A model generated the notes under the pieces. The model was not told where the DNA came from. It saw only the letters and a program-made list of their open reading frames with translations, and did not search any database. Of a stretch of 64,000 bases of DNA, positions 46,745 through 59,280 are shown piece after piece. Where the stretch lies: positions 868,454 through 932,453 of the forward strand of contig MNCI01018161.1 in assembly GCA_015680685.1 (NCBI GenBank). The letters are read 5' to 3'. The DNA comes from Gnetum montanum (Eukaryota; Streptophyta; Gnetopsida; Gnetales; Gnetaceae). The position numbers and the translations under genes are program-made. Each line of letters starts with the position of its first letter. Position 1 is the stretch's first letter.

Positions 46745-48620
46745 GTAGAGTGCAAATAGTTCCTAAGAAGATTAGAACAAGATCCATTCTATTCCAATAT
46801 TAATGAAGAATACTAGAACTTCATTTGTGCTAAAATCCATGCTAGCCTCCTCATTGCACACATAGAGTTTGAATCTAAATGTGAGTTTTAGATTATCCAT
46901 AGAAATAGGAAGGAGTATGTTTCTTCCTCCTATGACAAAATTGAAGTAATGAAATATCATACCCATATATTTCCACAACTTATGGACATAGAAGAGGTGA
47001 GTGAGGATGCTAGTTCTAATAAAGTCAAGAAGGTCAAGATGAATCTGGAGTGGGGTATAAAGTAGATACATTCTTATGGGACCTTTTACAATGGTTAGCT
47101 CAAAAAGAAACCACCCATAAGTCTATACCTCATGTATCCTCTATGAATCACATTTCTCATTCCAATTCCTTATTTTCTGTCATGTTCACCCCAACACTTA
47201 TTGTAGTAGTACATCAATCTCAACTAGCATCCCACTTCACTTCCCTATGTACAATCATGACTTTTGCAAGTCAACCTTGTTTAGTTTTCCCATCATTGGT
47301 GGTATCTACCACATACCTCCTATTGTCATACCTATGGGGTCCTCTGCAGGACACCAAGCCTTGCAAGATTATCACACTTTCTTTATTCCATTTATTCCTC
47401 ATGTGTTAGTGCAAACCTCCTTCTTCCTATTTAGCCTACATATGATTGTGATTATGTAACCTCTCCCATTCATACCTATGCCAATTGCATCATCCTAGGT
47501 CATCAAAATTCCTCCACAATAATCAGTCCAAACACCATAACCTATAAGGGTGCCCCAAGGCTTGGATAAAGCTTTTCTAATGATCCAAGACCTCAATGAA
47601 GAGCTATGAAAGCTAAAAACTAATACAATGTAGATGCTAAATATTATAAAATTTTATTAGGAAAATCCCATGAGTCCTAGTATTCCATAGAAAACTCTCC
47701 CTACTAGCCTCCAGATTTCCTACATTACAAAATACAATGGCAAGGGTGATCCTAACTTTCATCACATTAATTTCCATTCTGAGTGCTTATGACTACAAGC
47801 TTGACAAACATATAAGATGCAATAGAAGCTAGTAATGATCCATTGTACATAACATATAAGAATCAACACATGAGATGGGATCAGAAAAAGGGAAAATAGA
47901 ATCATGTAGCCATGGCCAATATGGCCAAAGAAACAAAAATAACATAGGGATCTAGGAGAACACAACCAAAGGCCCCTACTACCACCACTCAACCATCAAA
48001 ATTAGGTGCTTCAACCTCTAATCCTTTAAACCTTAACTTTACATGGAAGAATTGGTACAAGTACACAAGACCACCCATGAAACCATCCAATCTTCTTGAT
48101 TAGTTTCTCAAAAGTAGTTATCTCCAGTATAAGCAACTAACTGAGAATACCTATAAGAGGCATGATTGCCTATGTGAGATCGCTAAGGATTCCACCATAT
48201 CCACAAAGGATGATCCACCTATTTCTAAATACTTGAAACTAGATTTATTCTAACACTACCATTAGGTGCTTAACCATGATACTAATTTTTTCCTAGTCCT
48301 AAAAGATGATTTATAGAAGATGATAGATAGTGGAAAGGAAGTTCTAGATGCATCCAATCTAGTTAGGCCCTAAAACTAGAATATGCAAGTGTATAAGGAT
48401 CTATTGAACACTAACAATGACCAAAATACCATAGAAAAATTTAACATTAACAAAAATCATAAACCTTCCACATATTTATTTATGGTTCCAGTACCCCATC
48501 ATGATGAAAGAACTTCAGCTTCCACAAGTGTAACAGCTAAAAAATTTAGTGTTGGAAGGCCAAAAATTTCATCATCAAACTATTTAACTTCAAAATCAAT
48601 AGAACTCAAAAAATGAATTT
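46745..48620 (+). pseudogene. TatC: gag fragment of a Tat element in plus orientation
   Basis: Plus-strand peptides match TatB gag in order: NFICAKIHASL (about 46,810), IIHRNRKEY, MKPSNLLD (about 48,085), HDCLCEIAKDSTIS (about 48,160), LDASNLV (about 48,350), VYKDLLNTNND and FNINKNHKP (about 48,440). It stops near 48,620, just before the TatD LTR at 48,643. No protease or pol follows. It may be an older element into which TatD inserted. Confidence 0.75.
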
Positions 48621-48642
48621 GAAGCACCATGGAAAATCTTTT

Positions 48643-49515
48643 TGATCACCCAGGGACTTACAATTTGTATTGAATAAGTGAAACTACAACATTTTATGAA
48701 AATAATAAAAGATTCATAGAAATAAAGTTCAAAAAATACAAAATTTTAAGGTTTAATGCATAGATAGCCAAAGGGAGAATGCTTAGAACCCAATATAGTC
48801 GATAGGGTATGCTCTACAGTCAATGCTACTTTCAAGAGTCCTATGTATTCTACTCCTCAAATTTTTTTTGGTTTCTCTATCACTAGGATCTCTAGTGGGA
48901 TGAATTCAAATTTTCAAAAGTTATTAGAGGTCAACTCTAGATTAAATAGGCCATTGGGTTCTTGATTCACTATTGTAAATTTCTATCATGATTGCTGATA
49001 GATTGTTGTGAATTTCTAACATGTATAGGGCATCTCTTAGTAGAATATTATCATATTTGAATAGTTTTATGCTTTTCTATGCTTCCTCCATATGTATTCT
49101 AGCATATGAGGTAGGAATGCCCAACATATAGATTTAAAATCCAAATTTGATATGTTGTCTTTATACGTTGCTCAATGTATAAAACTCTCATGTCAAGCTT
49201 ATAGGTTAAGAAATGCCAAATTTGGTGGCTTACAAGGCATTTTCAACTCTTCCAAGACTAGGTACATGAAATTTGTAACTTTTCCACCTAGAAATAGCTA
49301 ATGAAGAATTTTTAGGCTTCATAGGTTGGGATTTATGAGATATATAACATATGAGCTATAAATCGCATTAAAATACTACCTTTAATCATAGACATACAAG
49401 GCTACAATGCCAAATTTTGGAGAAAATGAAGCAGTTGTGTCTACCATTATTTTTCAAACAAATAAGAAATAATTTTGGCTATGGGTTTCAACATGGATTT
49501 TTTTGGTGTGTTTCA
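48643..49515 (-). repeat. TatD 3' LTR (type B)
   Basis: The plus-strand end GGTGTGTTTCA (49,515) and the preceding CAACATGGATTTTTTT block match TatB. The inner start TGATCACCC is my best estimate of the other edge. The middle is too diverged to align confidently by eye. A poly-C stretch right after the end is the polypurine tract in reverse complement. Confidence 0.6.
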
Positions 49516-49535
49516 TTAACCCCCCACCCTTTATT
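49516..49535 (-). promoter_or_regulatory. TatD polypurine tract
   Basis: Minus strand AATAAAGGGTGGGGGGTTAA, directly before TGAAACAC of the LTR. It is the positional equivalent of the TatB and TatE tracts. Confidence 0.75.
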
Positions 49536-49685
49536 AAGATTTTGAGAATTAACTCAATAGACATTGACAAAGAATGAAAAGCACCACCACAGGTCCATCA
49601 TTAACATTTCATCTCTACACTTGATTATGTAGTTATTAAACCGTGCCAAAGAGTGGTTGTGAAGGTGAGATAAGGTTATGATGGA

Positions 49686-49812
49686 CTATTATGAATCCTA
49701 ATGTAAGAGAAAGACCATATTTTTTGTTGGAAAATGGTATAGGGTATGCTCTATAGTCAAGAATAACATGTTAGGCTATTATGAATCCTAATGTAAGAGA
49801 AAGACCATATTT
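49686..49812. repeat. 90-bp tandem duplication in the TatD 3' region
   Basis: A 37-bp stretch beginning CTATTATGAATCCTAATGTA occurs at 49,686-49,722 and exactly again at 49,776-49,812. An exact match is unusual in this decayed DNA and suggests a late duplication. Confidence 0.9.
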
Positions 49813-49899
49813 AAGTTGAAGAATTAATTCATCACTACAGCCATTGTTGTAAAGAAAAATCTATAGGAAAACATGGTATATTTAATAGGGTTTAAGATA

Positions 49900-51031
49900 G
49901 GATTAGCTAACTAGATTGGCCAATTCATTTCCATTCATATCTACCAATATGAATGCCATGTTGCTAGAGGATTTGGGAAGCAAGAAATGCCTTTTCCAAT
50001 TGGTTGATAATTTGTTTTCATATTTGAGAATGGCTTTGAGGACTAGGTGTCCTTTCTTGATCTTCTATATGTTCAAATCATGGCAATGTTGTTGTTTCTA
50101 CCTCTCTTAGTACTCTTTGATATGAGCAACAGTTTGTATTCATTTCTCTACTAGCAAATCAAGATTGATGGTATGTAGCTCCTTTTCCTACTCATCATTG
50201 ATGAAGTTAGATATAGCTACTCTTAGCGATGGAACCTAAAATTAGCTTCTGATCTATAGATAAGGCTATACTAGATGACACTAGTCATAGCTTAAAAGGT
50301 AGTACTATAGGCTAAAAGTGCATGGGCAAGATGTTCATACTAGCTGCATCTGTATTTGTTTAGCATCTTTTTGAGCAAGTTTATGATGACCTTATTATTA
50401 GCTTTAGTTTGTCCATTATCTTGAGCATAGTATGATAAAAAAAAGGAATGCTTAATGCTTAGTTTTTGACAAAATTCTTGTGTTTCTTGGCTACTAAAAT
50501 TTGGTTCATAATCTATGACTATAGTTAGCCATATGCCAAAATGGTCTACTATGTTATCTAGTATGAATTTACAAATTTTTAAATACATTTTATTTATTAG
50601 ATAAATATCTTTAACTCACTTTGTTAAATATTTAGTTGTAGTGATGATGAAGCTATTATGGATCTGATAATGTTAATTTCCCATCGTTGCAATGACCAAG
50701 TTATCTGAGTAGTACGTATCTTAATTTGTGGCATGTGTATTAATTTGTTGTGCTATTGATAGGGATCCCAAGTCTTAATCTTTTGCAAATAGTCACTTTT
50801 CATATAGGGATAGTAATATCCTAATAATCTAACCTTTCTGGCCATGTCTCTAGATCCTATATGTCCTCCACATACACCTTCATGAATTTGCTCAAGGACT
50901 ATGCAAGCTTCAATTTTTCCCAAGGACACTATCAATATGCCATCATAGGAACTTTGACATAATGTATTATTGGCTACCATGACATATTGCTTCAATATTT
51001 TATGTACATAATTCTTTTTGGAAGCGGGCAT
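49900..51031 (-). pseudogene. TatD integrase
   Basis: The N-terminal part has IVLEQIHEGVCGGHIGSRDM and LLGYYYPYMKSDYLQKI; the CxxC of the zinc site is lost (WDPYQ). Core: KFILDNIVDHFG, then VIDYEPNF, where the Asp is kept and Asn-Gly is changed, and DNGQTKANNKVIINLLKKML, where the third catalytic residue is Lys. The C-terminal part is fragmentary. Confidence 0.85.
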
Positions 51032-51249
51032 GTTCTATGGAGATGCACCATCAATTAAGTAAAATTTGATATTGTTTTTTGACAAGTTTTGATGGGTGGT
51101 ATCAATAGTGGCTATGGACCTATCTTTAGTATTCTATGTGATGTAAATAGCACAATTATTTGTTAATAAAGGTAACTTGCTAAATAAATCTCTTATTACA
51201 CATAGGAAAAATGTTGCAATGGCATCAACTAATGTATTCTTGATTTGGG

Positions 51250-52250
51250 GTATACGTTGAATGCAAATATATGTAAATTGTTGCATTATTTTCTTAGCTA
51301 GGTCACTATAGGATTATAAATGTTTGGCTTTGCATGCATAGACCTTAGTTACTTGGTTGACTACAAGTTATGAATCACCTTCTTATTACCAAGCATTTTA
51401 TTCCTTAACTATGAGCTACCATCATTCGTCTAATTAATTATTCATATTGCACCACATTGTTGCTACATGAAAATTGAAAATGATAGGTGAAAGATTGGAT
51501 TACATTAGAAGGTGATGTTAAGATGGTGAAATCACTTCTCGCATGGGAAGTTGAAGCTTTGTCAAAGTTCATGATAACATTGTAACCCTTAGGTATTTCA
51601 TTAAAAATGTTAAAATGTTTGTCTAGAAACTTAGGATCAATAGTTACATTGTTCTTAACTAGGGAAATTATGAGTTGTTCAATTATATCTTGACCTTCAG
51701 TTGAGGCTTGGGAGATATAATGTAAGTCAAACTCAACTATTATTGCTTCATAGGGCTATACAATTACTCTTCTATATATTACCTATGATGGCTCTAAGCA
51801 TATTTCCCTTTCATATTGTGTTGAGTTGACTCCTAAAAAAGGTAGTGTCTCCACTTCTTCAAGGAGAAGATTAGGGATAGACAATATTTTTCAACCTTTA
51901 TTTCTTGAATCTCATAGGCTATTAACACATGGCTTAAGTAGTATATGGGTATATTTTATCCATCATCTCATTTTTTACAAAGTAGAGAGGCTATGGATGC
52001 ATTCAAGATTGCAAGGTAGATGTAAAAGCTTTTATTTCTTTATGCCTGATATACTATGGATAGTTGAGCCAACTTTTGCCTAATGTTATCAAAGGCTTTT
52101 TGTCATTGGATAGTTTACTCATAGTGAACTCCTTTCTTAAGAAATTTTTTCATGGGTTGTAGCTTATTTATAAGCCTTCAAATGAACCTATAGTACATTG
52201 TAGTTTACCTTATAATCCTTGGAGTTTCTTGAGGTTAGCAGTTGTTGTGA
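51250..52250 (-). pseudogene. TatD RNase H and archaeal-type RNase H
   Basis: Located between RT and integrase. Decayed peptides on the minus strand match TatE segments, for example the stretches around FLDKHF near 51,620 and SKLPMREVISPS near 51,535. No long frame survives, and the boundary between the two RNase H domains is approximate. Confidence 0.6.
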
Positions 52251-53323
52251 AGTTGGTTATGGTCTTAACCTTATTAGGATTAACACGTATCCCTACCTCA
52301 AACACTAGGAAAGCCAAGCATCTTACCAATTTTAAAAATGAAGACACACTTCTTAGGATTGACTCAAAGTTTATATTTGAGAAATTATTTAAGTACTAAG
52401 TTAAGATCATAAGCATAGTCATTGGCTAGTTTAGATTTCATCACTATGTCATCCACATAATTATTAAGTAACTCTTGCATGTGTTCACTAAATATGTGGG
52501 TCATAGCTTGTTTATAGATTGCACCCAAATTCTTTAGATCAAATGATATCATGGTGTAATAAAGGGTTCCCCAAGGGATCATGAAGGTCATATACAACTA
52601 GTGCTCTAGGTTGATCCTAACTTGGTTGTATCCTAATAACCCATCTATGAAGGACAAAAATGCATGTCTAGTCATAGTACTAATGAATTGATCAATACTA
52701 GGAAAAGGAAAACCATCTTTAATAGGTACCCTATTTAGGTCTTGCAAATTAATGCAAATACATATACTGTTATTTTTCGTAGGGACTATTGCTATGTTAG
52801 AATCTAATCAGTGTAATCAACACCTTGGGATGAAGCTAGCTTTGGTAAAGCTTCATGATCTCATCACGAACTACCAAGATAGATTTAGTCTGATGTTACA
52901 AACTTTTTATTTGATGTGTTTGATGCTAAGGTTAAGTATGATGTTGTTTTACACTAGTCATGGATCGAGAACTAGCATATATTTATATGAATGAGAAAAG
53001 GACTTAATTTTTCTTTAAAGAATCTTGGTGATGTCTAGAGCCTACTTTAGTTCATGTGAGAAATTTAATTTTAGTATTTTCTCCTCACCGTTATGTGTTG
53101 TGATTGGAACATCAACTAGAGAGCCTTTAGTAATGTCACTAGCCTCAAGATCAAGGGTTTTAACTCTATGTTCAAGCCATTTGAAACGGTGTTCTATAGA
53201 GGCCATGTGGTCAAATAGGCTCTTTTGCTTAACATCTAGGTAAATAAGATTAATGGATTGGTCAATAACACCACAAGGTCCACTCAGGGTCAGCAGTAAT
53301 TTAAATGACATCCAAGTGGCCAT
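52251..53323 (-). pseudogene. TatD reverse transcriptase with leader
   Basis: The leader segment (53,323-53,042) reads HMASIEHRFKWLEHRVKTLD, then EASDITKGSLVDVPITT, the positional match to VSDVTGDPLIEIPVAT in TatA. RT motifs follow: FMIPWGTLYYTMISFDLKN, NNYVDDIVMKSK with intact YVDD, and a C-terminal CVFIF-like piece. Several frameshifts are seen between 52,600 and 53,000. Confidence 0.87.
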
Positions 53324-53500
53324 ATTCTAGTACTACACATCAACCAAAAACACATTAAGTAGAAGCTATCTAATAAAATTATTAAATAATATAAAATACT
53401 ACAAATATAAATCAAAATAAGATTAAGTAAGATTTAAAAATAGTTAAACAAGGTCATCCAATGCAAGGTAGGGTAGCATATGGTTAAACATGGTCATCTG

Positions 53501-53531
53501 TTGCCAATTTTAGGCCTTAGAAGTTCATGGT
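53501..53531 (-). repeat. Module-boundary repeat, TatD pre-RT
   Basis: One degenerate unit on the plus strand, TTGCCAATTTTAGGCCTTAG followed by AAGTTCATGG, just upstream of RT in element orientation. Confidence 0.65.
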
Positions 53532-53619
53532 GGGAGGCCTATTTGACTTGGTAAGGTCATTATATTACTTGTGGTAATCTCCATGGTTATGAATTATCTA
53601 GCTTTAATTAAGTTTCTCT

Positions 53620-54650
53620 TTTTGAATCCTTCATACATTGGGCCCATATGTTTGCCTACATAGGAAACTGGTATACTAGCATATGATATTGAGATATGTG
53701 ATTTCTAGGTGGTCTAAGCATAATTTTTGGTAATCTTACGCTCCCATGGAAGATTTTAGATCTGGTAGAAGGGTTTGGACATCCTAAATGGTAATTTTGA
53801 GCTAAGTTTGACTTAGGATAATGGCTTTATATTACTTTTACATTTGCCTATATGCTGACCAGTGTATTTCACTTAAGGCACCAACATATATCCTACAAAC
53901 TGTTATTCTAGGAGGCTTTTTTGACCAATTTGTAGGCGTCATGGTTCTTGGGTGTTAGCACAGTGGTTTAGGAAAGGAAATAAGCAAATTTTGGTGTCAA
54001 TTTTACTTGGTAAATTTATTATAGGCTTTTACACCTTCACTTATATGCTATCTAATGTATAAAGCTTGGGCCCTAGCATATTTAAGTTGAATAATTAATT
54101 CATGCGAATTTTGAATTTGGTATTTTGCATATATCAAACGTCTAAGGTAGCACATAGGTCTTACGGTTAAAAATGACTATTTCTAGGTCAAAATCAAACA
54201 ACCAAGGTTTATTTATAGTCTATAGGTTGGCCTATATGCTAACGAGTGTGTAAAGCCTCATTCCTTAGTGTAGAAGGGCTAAAACTAGATTTTTCTATGT
54301 TTAAACAATGTCAAATTATAGTTGGCTTTTATTTCAGGGGTCCTAGGGTTCCCCATTTGAATTTCAAGTAATTTGGGATGTCAAAAGCTTGCCTAAAATC
54401 TCAACCAATATTTTTATACATTGGCTAAAGTATAAACCCAATATTCTCAACATAAAAACTGAGTTTTGGCAATTGTGAGGGTATTCGACTAAGCTTCTTG
54501 ATTCCTAAATTTACTAATATCTACAGCTAGGGCTTGTTGACTAGTTTGATGTATTTTTAGTTCATTTGGACTAGGATAAGGCTTATTCTTAACTTTTATA
54601 TTTTTTAGCATATGAAGCCTACATCCCCAATGTAAAAGATTAAGATTTGA
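53620..54650. repeat. Tandem array of roughly 190-bp units in TatD
   Basis: Five or six units share a block like CCTATATGCTAACGAGTGT followed by AAAGCC. It is seen near 53,650, 53,840, 54,040, 54,220, 54,405 and 54,600, spaced 180-200 bp. It occupies the same site as the TatB array but with a sequence I cannot align to it. It is cut by the TatE LTR at about 54,650. Confidence 0.75.
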
Positions 54651-55820
54651 GCTTATGATGGCAAGAGGCTATCAAGCTAGCTCAAGCATGGAAGATACAT
54701 TTGGCAAATTTTCTAACTCCCAAGGTTGCCTCTCTTGCTATGCCCTAGAGCATAGCTAGCATACCATTAATGAAGATTTTAGATTCTATTAAATTTTGGC
54801 TAAGTATCCCTAATATACTCTACTACACTCCAAAGTGTAGCTAGCATAACTAGTGTTGGACATCAAAATTTTGCAAAATTTGACTAACTATTGTGTTACA
54901 CTATAGAGCACAGCCAACTTGACACTAATGAAAAGCCTCCAATAGCCTCCAAAATTCTCCAAAAATTAGCATCAACCTTTGTCTTCGCTCCTACATTTCT
55001 CTGGCAAATAATATTAGCAATTTTTATCTCTTTTCCACCCCATTGATCTCCAAAATTGTTCCTACGCTTGACTCTCTAAGTTGCAATATTTTTTCACTAT
55101 TTGTAGGTACATTGTAGTCATTCAAACTTTGGGTACATGTAGTATTGGTAGTGTAGTCATAGTTCGGTAGGCTCTCGAGACCCATTCTAGTACATTAGAG
55201 CATAGTACTTTGTTACTCCCATGGAAATGTAGTAAAGGTCAATGTAGCCCCATATACCCTCATGGCACGTGGCGCATCCTAGAATGCAGTTCACCACTAT
55301 ACCCATGAAACATAGTAATAGCCAACCTAGTAGGTTTAGTTTTCATGGTAGTCATCAGTTCTACATCCTAGAGATCCCAGAGACTATGACTACACCACTA
55401 CACTACTACTCTACCTACATGTACACTACATACCACTCTCACCTCCTTTCCTACAATAGCTATGCTCCCCTATTTAGGGTGGTGCACTTTTCTTCTCAAG
55501 TTCCATTACATTTCTCAAGCATTTCCCTTTGGTATTCAGCATAACACTTACATTTTCTCACCATTTCATATATATTTGCACATTTGCATCATTGTTCTTA
55601 GGCCGAGACACCCTGCTACTCTCTAGATTAGCTGGCTCTCGTGCCCATACATAATGCTGTATAAACCTCTCTCACACATGGTCATCATAACACCTTATAA
55701 GTCCCTATCTAATTGACAATATTTTCAGGGTACCTCATCTCCATTTTCCAACATGACCCTCGCACAGACTTGAGGTTAGCTTGTACACCCACTAACCTCT
55801 TAGTGTTCTAGCCATTGACA
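54651..55820 (+). repeat. TatE 5' LTR (type A), start missing
   Basis: It aligns with the 3' LTR from the shared TATCAAGCTAGCTTAACATGG-like stretch onward (54,672 with 62,927) and with the reverse complement of the TatA LTR (TGCTCCCCTATTTAGGGTGG at about 55,459). It ends GCCATTGACA at 55,820. About 280 bases present at the start of the 3' LTR are missing. TATGCCCTAGAGCATA (54,739-54,754) is a one-mismatch palindrome. Confidence 0.75.
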
Positions 55821-56844
55821 TTTATGGTCATCACAACTATGGCTATTTTTAGCTATAACCCTTGTCCCAATCTACCATTTCCATCACCCACACACCAACA
55901 GAAAAAAGAAAAAAAGGAACAAAGAAATCATGACCACACACACCCTAGCCACAATCATTTTCACCCCATTTTATGTCCTCCACATGGTGTGGCCCCCAGT
56001 GAGGGAAATCTTAGTCCATTGCCAGGATCCTTGCCTCATATGTTGTGTCTCTTAGGGATAAATGCATCAAATCCCTCATAGTTACATGTTTTCCATTGTC
56101 CCATTCACTATAGATAATTAAAATAAGACATCAATGCATTAACAAAGATCCACATTTCACTCACGTGTCTCCTCCCCTTGACTAAGGCCACCAAGGTAAC
56201 CAGGGTAATAGCAATCCCTACCAAGGTAGACTACCCTAGGACTTAAACCCTAATGCTAAGCAAGAAAAGGTAGAATGTGAAGAGATAAATGGTGCAAAAG
56301 CGGGTTGATCATAGCAACTATACCTAGCAATTAGTGGTGCTCTCCTATCCTCCACTTTCACCCATAATAGGCATTCTATGGCTTGCCTTCCCTCTTCAAC
56401 ATTGGCAAGTCCAAGGTGTTGACAATCACTATGGTGTGTCATCCTAGTGCTATGCTCTAGTCACTATGCTCCTCTTGCTATGCTATAGATATCACTCTTG
56501 CATTAGACTATGCTATGCTTTGTAACTACTCATTCAAACTTTGAAAAATGATAGTTTACCCTTAGTGAATCATGCAGATATACCCTCCTATGGTAATTAA
56601 ATGTGCCACCTATCACACTAGCACTCCCACACTTACACAAATTTTTGTAAGTTTCTTGTGGTGCATAGAAAGAGGAGGTGAGTGTAGCAAGGGGTAAGCA
56701 TAGTAGCTAGAGTTAGAAAAATTTCTAAATTTTTTCTAACAATCATAGACATAGAATATTTCTTAAATTTTTTTGGTTTCCCAACAAATGCATGGCCTAA
56801 TTCCATGACATAGACATTGTTTTTCTAGCTTGAACAAATCACAA
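55821..56844 (+). other. TatE remnant of cassette and promoter region
   Basis: Starts with the candidate PBS TTTATGGTCATCACAACT. The rest resembles in reverse complement the TatA interval 3,075-4,200, including TATGCTC sub-repeats at 56,450-56,520 and a TATA-like GGAGGGTATATC (minus strand, 56,577-56,588). An 88-codon open stretch at 55,815-56,081 is Pro/His-rich and I do not treat it as a gene. Confidence 0.5.
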
Positions 56845-56960
56845 TTCACTAAGACCTTAAACTAGCAAATCACGGTCTACTAAGACCTTAAAATAGCAAA
56901 TCATGATCCACTAAGATCTTAAACTAGTAATTCATACCTTGCCAAGGTCCAAAACTAGCT
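56845..56960 (+). repeat. Module-boundary repeat, TatE pre-RT cluster
   Basis: Four units in element orientation: CTAAGACCTTAAACTAGCAA, CTAAGACCTTAAAATAGCAA, CTAAGATCTTAAACTAGTAA, and a weaker CCAAGGTCCAAAACTAGCTC. They are the reverse complement of the units in TatA and TatB, as expected for the opposite element orientation. Confidence 0.9.
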
Positions 56961-57269
56961 CACATTCTTGATTTTCTAATGTCCACTCTTTCATGTTTAG
57001 GAAATTATTCATTACATTTCTTTCCTCATGTTATGCATTTTGACTCTATTAATATAGGTGCAACTTGATGTTATTTTTGGTTGTTTTGTAGGATATATCA
57101 TAGGAGTACAACATGAGCACATGAGAGCATCTTCATTCACCTCTGGTTCTCACTAGACCTCATGGTGATCTCATCTAATGCATTAATGTCCAATGCTTGG
57201 ACCTTGAGCCCATAATATGTGATGACTACAAAACATCCATAGAAGCATAGCTAGATTGGCTTGGCCATC

Positions 57270-58184
57270 TAGTTATGGCTCTTGATCTAGAGGTAGGTGA
57301 CATCACTAAGGATCCCCTCATTCAAGTCCTTGTAGCAACACATCCAAAGCATCATGAAAACACTCAATAATAACATCAATGCATTTGAATGATCCTATGG
57401 GGACATGTCAAGCGTAGATCCTCACATAGTGAAGAAAAATATCATCCACCATCCTTGCATAAATACTATCAAATATAATGACTATAAGGTTAGGCTTGAG
57501 GTGGCATTGGTAGTCCATGATGAAATCACCATGCTCTATAAGGTTGGTTTCATCTGAGCCATTTACTATGCAGATTGGATCTCCAACATCATGGTTGTAC
57601 CTAAGAAAAATAGAAGCATATGAATTTGTATAAAATTTTGGGACCTAAGAAAGGAAACCATCAAAGATGACTTTTAATTTTCTAGCATCAATCAATTGGC
57701 TGATACCATGGTCAGTCATGCCTTCTTGTCCTTCATGAATGAGTTCCTTGGACACAACCAAATTCGGATCAACCCAGAGCACCAACTTAGTACAACCTTC
57801 ATGACCTCTTGGGGTACCTTTTGCTATACAATGATGCCTTTCAAACTAAAGAACATAGGAGCAACCTACCGATGTATCATGATGTACATATTTAGTGACT
57901 ACTTGTTGGACTTACTTAATGACTACATTGATGACATAGCAATTAAGTCCAAAATGATGCATAATCATGCAAATGACTTAGACCCCACACTCAAAGATTA
58001 CCTTAGACATGACCTTAGGCTAAATCCTAAGAAGTTTGTCTTTGGCATTAAGGCAGGTCACATGCTAGGTTTTGTGATATTAGAAATAGGCATATTCATA
58101 GACCTCGATAAGGTTAAGACTATCATCAACTTAGCACCACCAACTAATCTTAAGGAGCTATGTGGGTTACAAGGAAAATTGTAA
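57270..58184 (+). pseudogene. TatE reverse transcriptase with leader
   Basis: The leader has DLEVGDITKDPLIQVLVATH. RT follows: VVHDEITMLYKVGF, then ADWISNIMVVPKKN, and a 162-codon open stretch (57,696-58,184) with FLGHNQIRINPEHQLSTTF, TSWGTFCYTMMPFKLKN, NDYIDDIAIKSK (catalytic box YIDD), LRLNPKKFVFGIKAGHMLGF and LAPPTNLKELCGLQGKL. It is the longest intact Tat RT piece here. Confidence 0.92.
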
Positions 58185-58560
58185 TTCATACATTGATTTA
58201 TTGCATGGTTGACTAATAAGCTGTAGCTAATGCAACATTTACTCAAAAAGGGAGTTTACTTTGAGTGGATATATCAATGCCAAGAGGCATTTGACAACCT
58301 CAAATAGGAGCTGGCTCAACTTCCAATAATCTACCCTCCACAAGGAGATAAATCCTTTTACATCTACCTTGTAACTTTTGACACATCCATCACTTCTCTG
58401 CTCTATCAAAAGCCAGATAATGTTTTAGAGGTCCTTATATACTACCTAAGCTATGCATTAGTGGCCCATGATGAAAAATACACTGATGTTAAAAATAAAG
58501 GGCTTGCCTTAGTCTCTGCACTTAAGAAGTGGATGTGTTATCTCTTCTGCAGCTAAGTAA
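58185..58560 (+). pseudogene. TatE RNase H
   Basis: HLLKKGVYFEWIYQCQEAFD, then ELAQLPIIYPPQGDKSFYIY, TFDTSITSLLYQ, YYLSYALVAHDEKYTDVK and KGLALVSALKK. These are the standard gypsy RNase H landmarks (FDASDxAIGAVL..., SRxLxxAExNYxxxEKExLAxV). Stops at TAG interrupt it twice. Confidence 0.85.
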
Positions 58561-58609
58561 ACATCATCTACAAAGCAATGTAATTTGGGTAATTACAATG
58601 AACATCAAT

Positions 58610-59280
58610 GAGAGTAGTTGAATTGCATGATGGAAATAATAACCATGGATTTTGACCTACATTACATAGTGCAAGAATCAACTAAAGGTCAAGAAATATT
58701 TGCATAACTCATGGCCTCACTAGTAAATGATCAAGCAACCATAGATCTGAAATTCCTAGATGAGCATGTTAGTAGTATAAGCCAAGTACCTACCAACTTT
58801 GAGGTAATTTTACACTTCAATGATGCTTCAACCTCTCAAGGGGTAGTGTCACTACCATAATCATATTTCCCTCTAGGGAGATCTGACCCTTCACTTATCA
58901 TTTTGCATTTCCTTGCACTAACAATGTGGTAGAGTCTGAAGGTATTCTTAGAGGTCTTATAGTAGCTCATGACCTAGGAATCCAAAACCTAGTGATCCAA
59001 GGTAATTTGCAACTAGTCATCAACCAAGTTATAGAGGTTTACACTTATAAATCATAACACTTACAACCTTATTGTGACTTGGTGAAGCACATTCTCCGAT
59101 GGTTTGCAACTGTAGATATCCAACACATCCCCTGCAACGAGAATGCCATTGTTGATGCATTAGCCACATTAGCCATAAGAGTTGCACCCAACATGTTTCA
59201 TGACTTTCCCACCTTAGTAATGGATTGCACCAAACCTATCATGCATGTAACTGACATTGCATAAATAGCCACTACAAGCA
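58610..59280 (+). pseudogene. TatE archaeal-type RNase H
   Basis: FPCTNNVVESEGI is the equivalent of CTNNxAEYEA; the catalytic Glu is kept. LRGLIVAHDLGIQNLVI follows, then IQGNLQLVINQV, where the Asp of GDS is Asn. The C-terminal part is open (59,079-59,264) with VDIQHIPCNENAIVDALATLA; its Asp of ADALA is kept. This second RNase H is what places the family in the Tat group. Confidence 0.88.

Larger units (their letters stand above)
48643..54650 (-). mobile_element. TatD: Tat element with 3' LTR and pol, 5' half missing
   Basis: On the minus strand: tandem array, boundary repeat, RT, RNase H, archaeal-type RNase H, integrase, polypurine tract and 3' LTR. Everything upstream of the array (antisense gene, protease, gag, 5' LTR) is absent, because TatE LTR sequence starts at about 54,650. 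LTR end and array show it belongs with TatB. Confidence 0.75.

Noticed and set aside
47050-47459. Two overlapping plus-strand frames of 119 and 70 residues
   Set aside because: They lie in the TatC gag linker region and are out of frame with one another. Only the frame that matches TatB gag was used.
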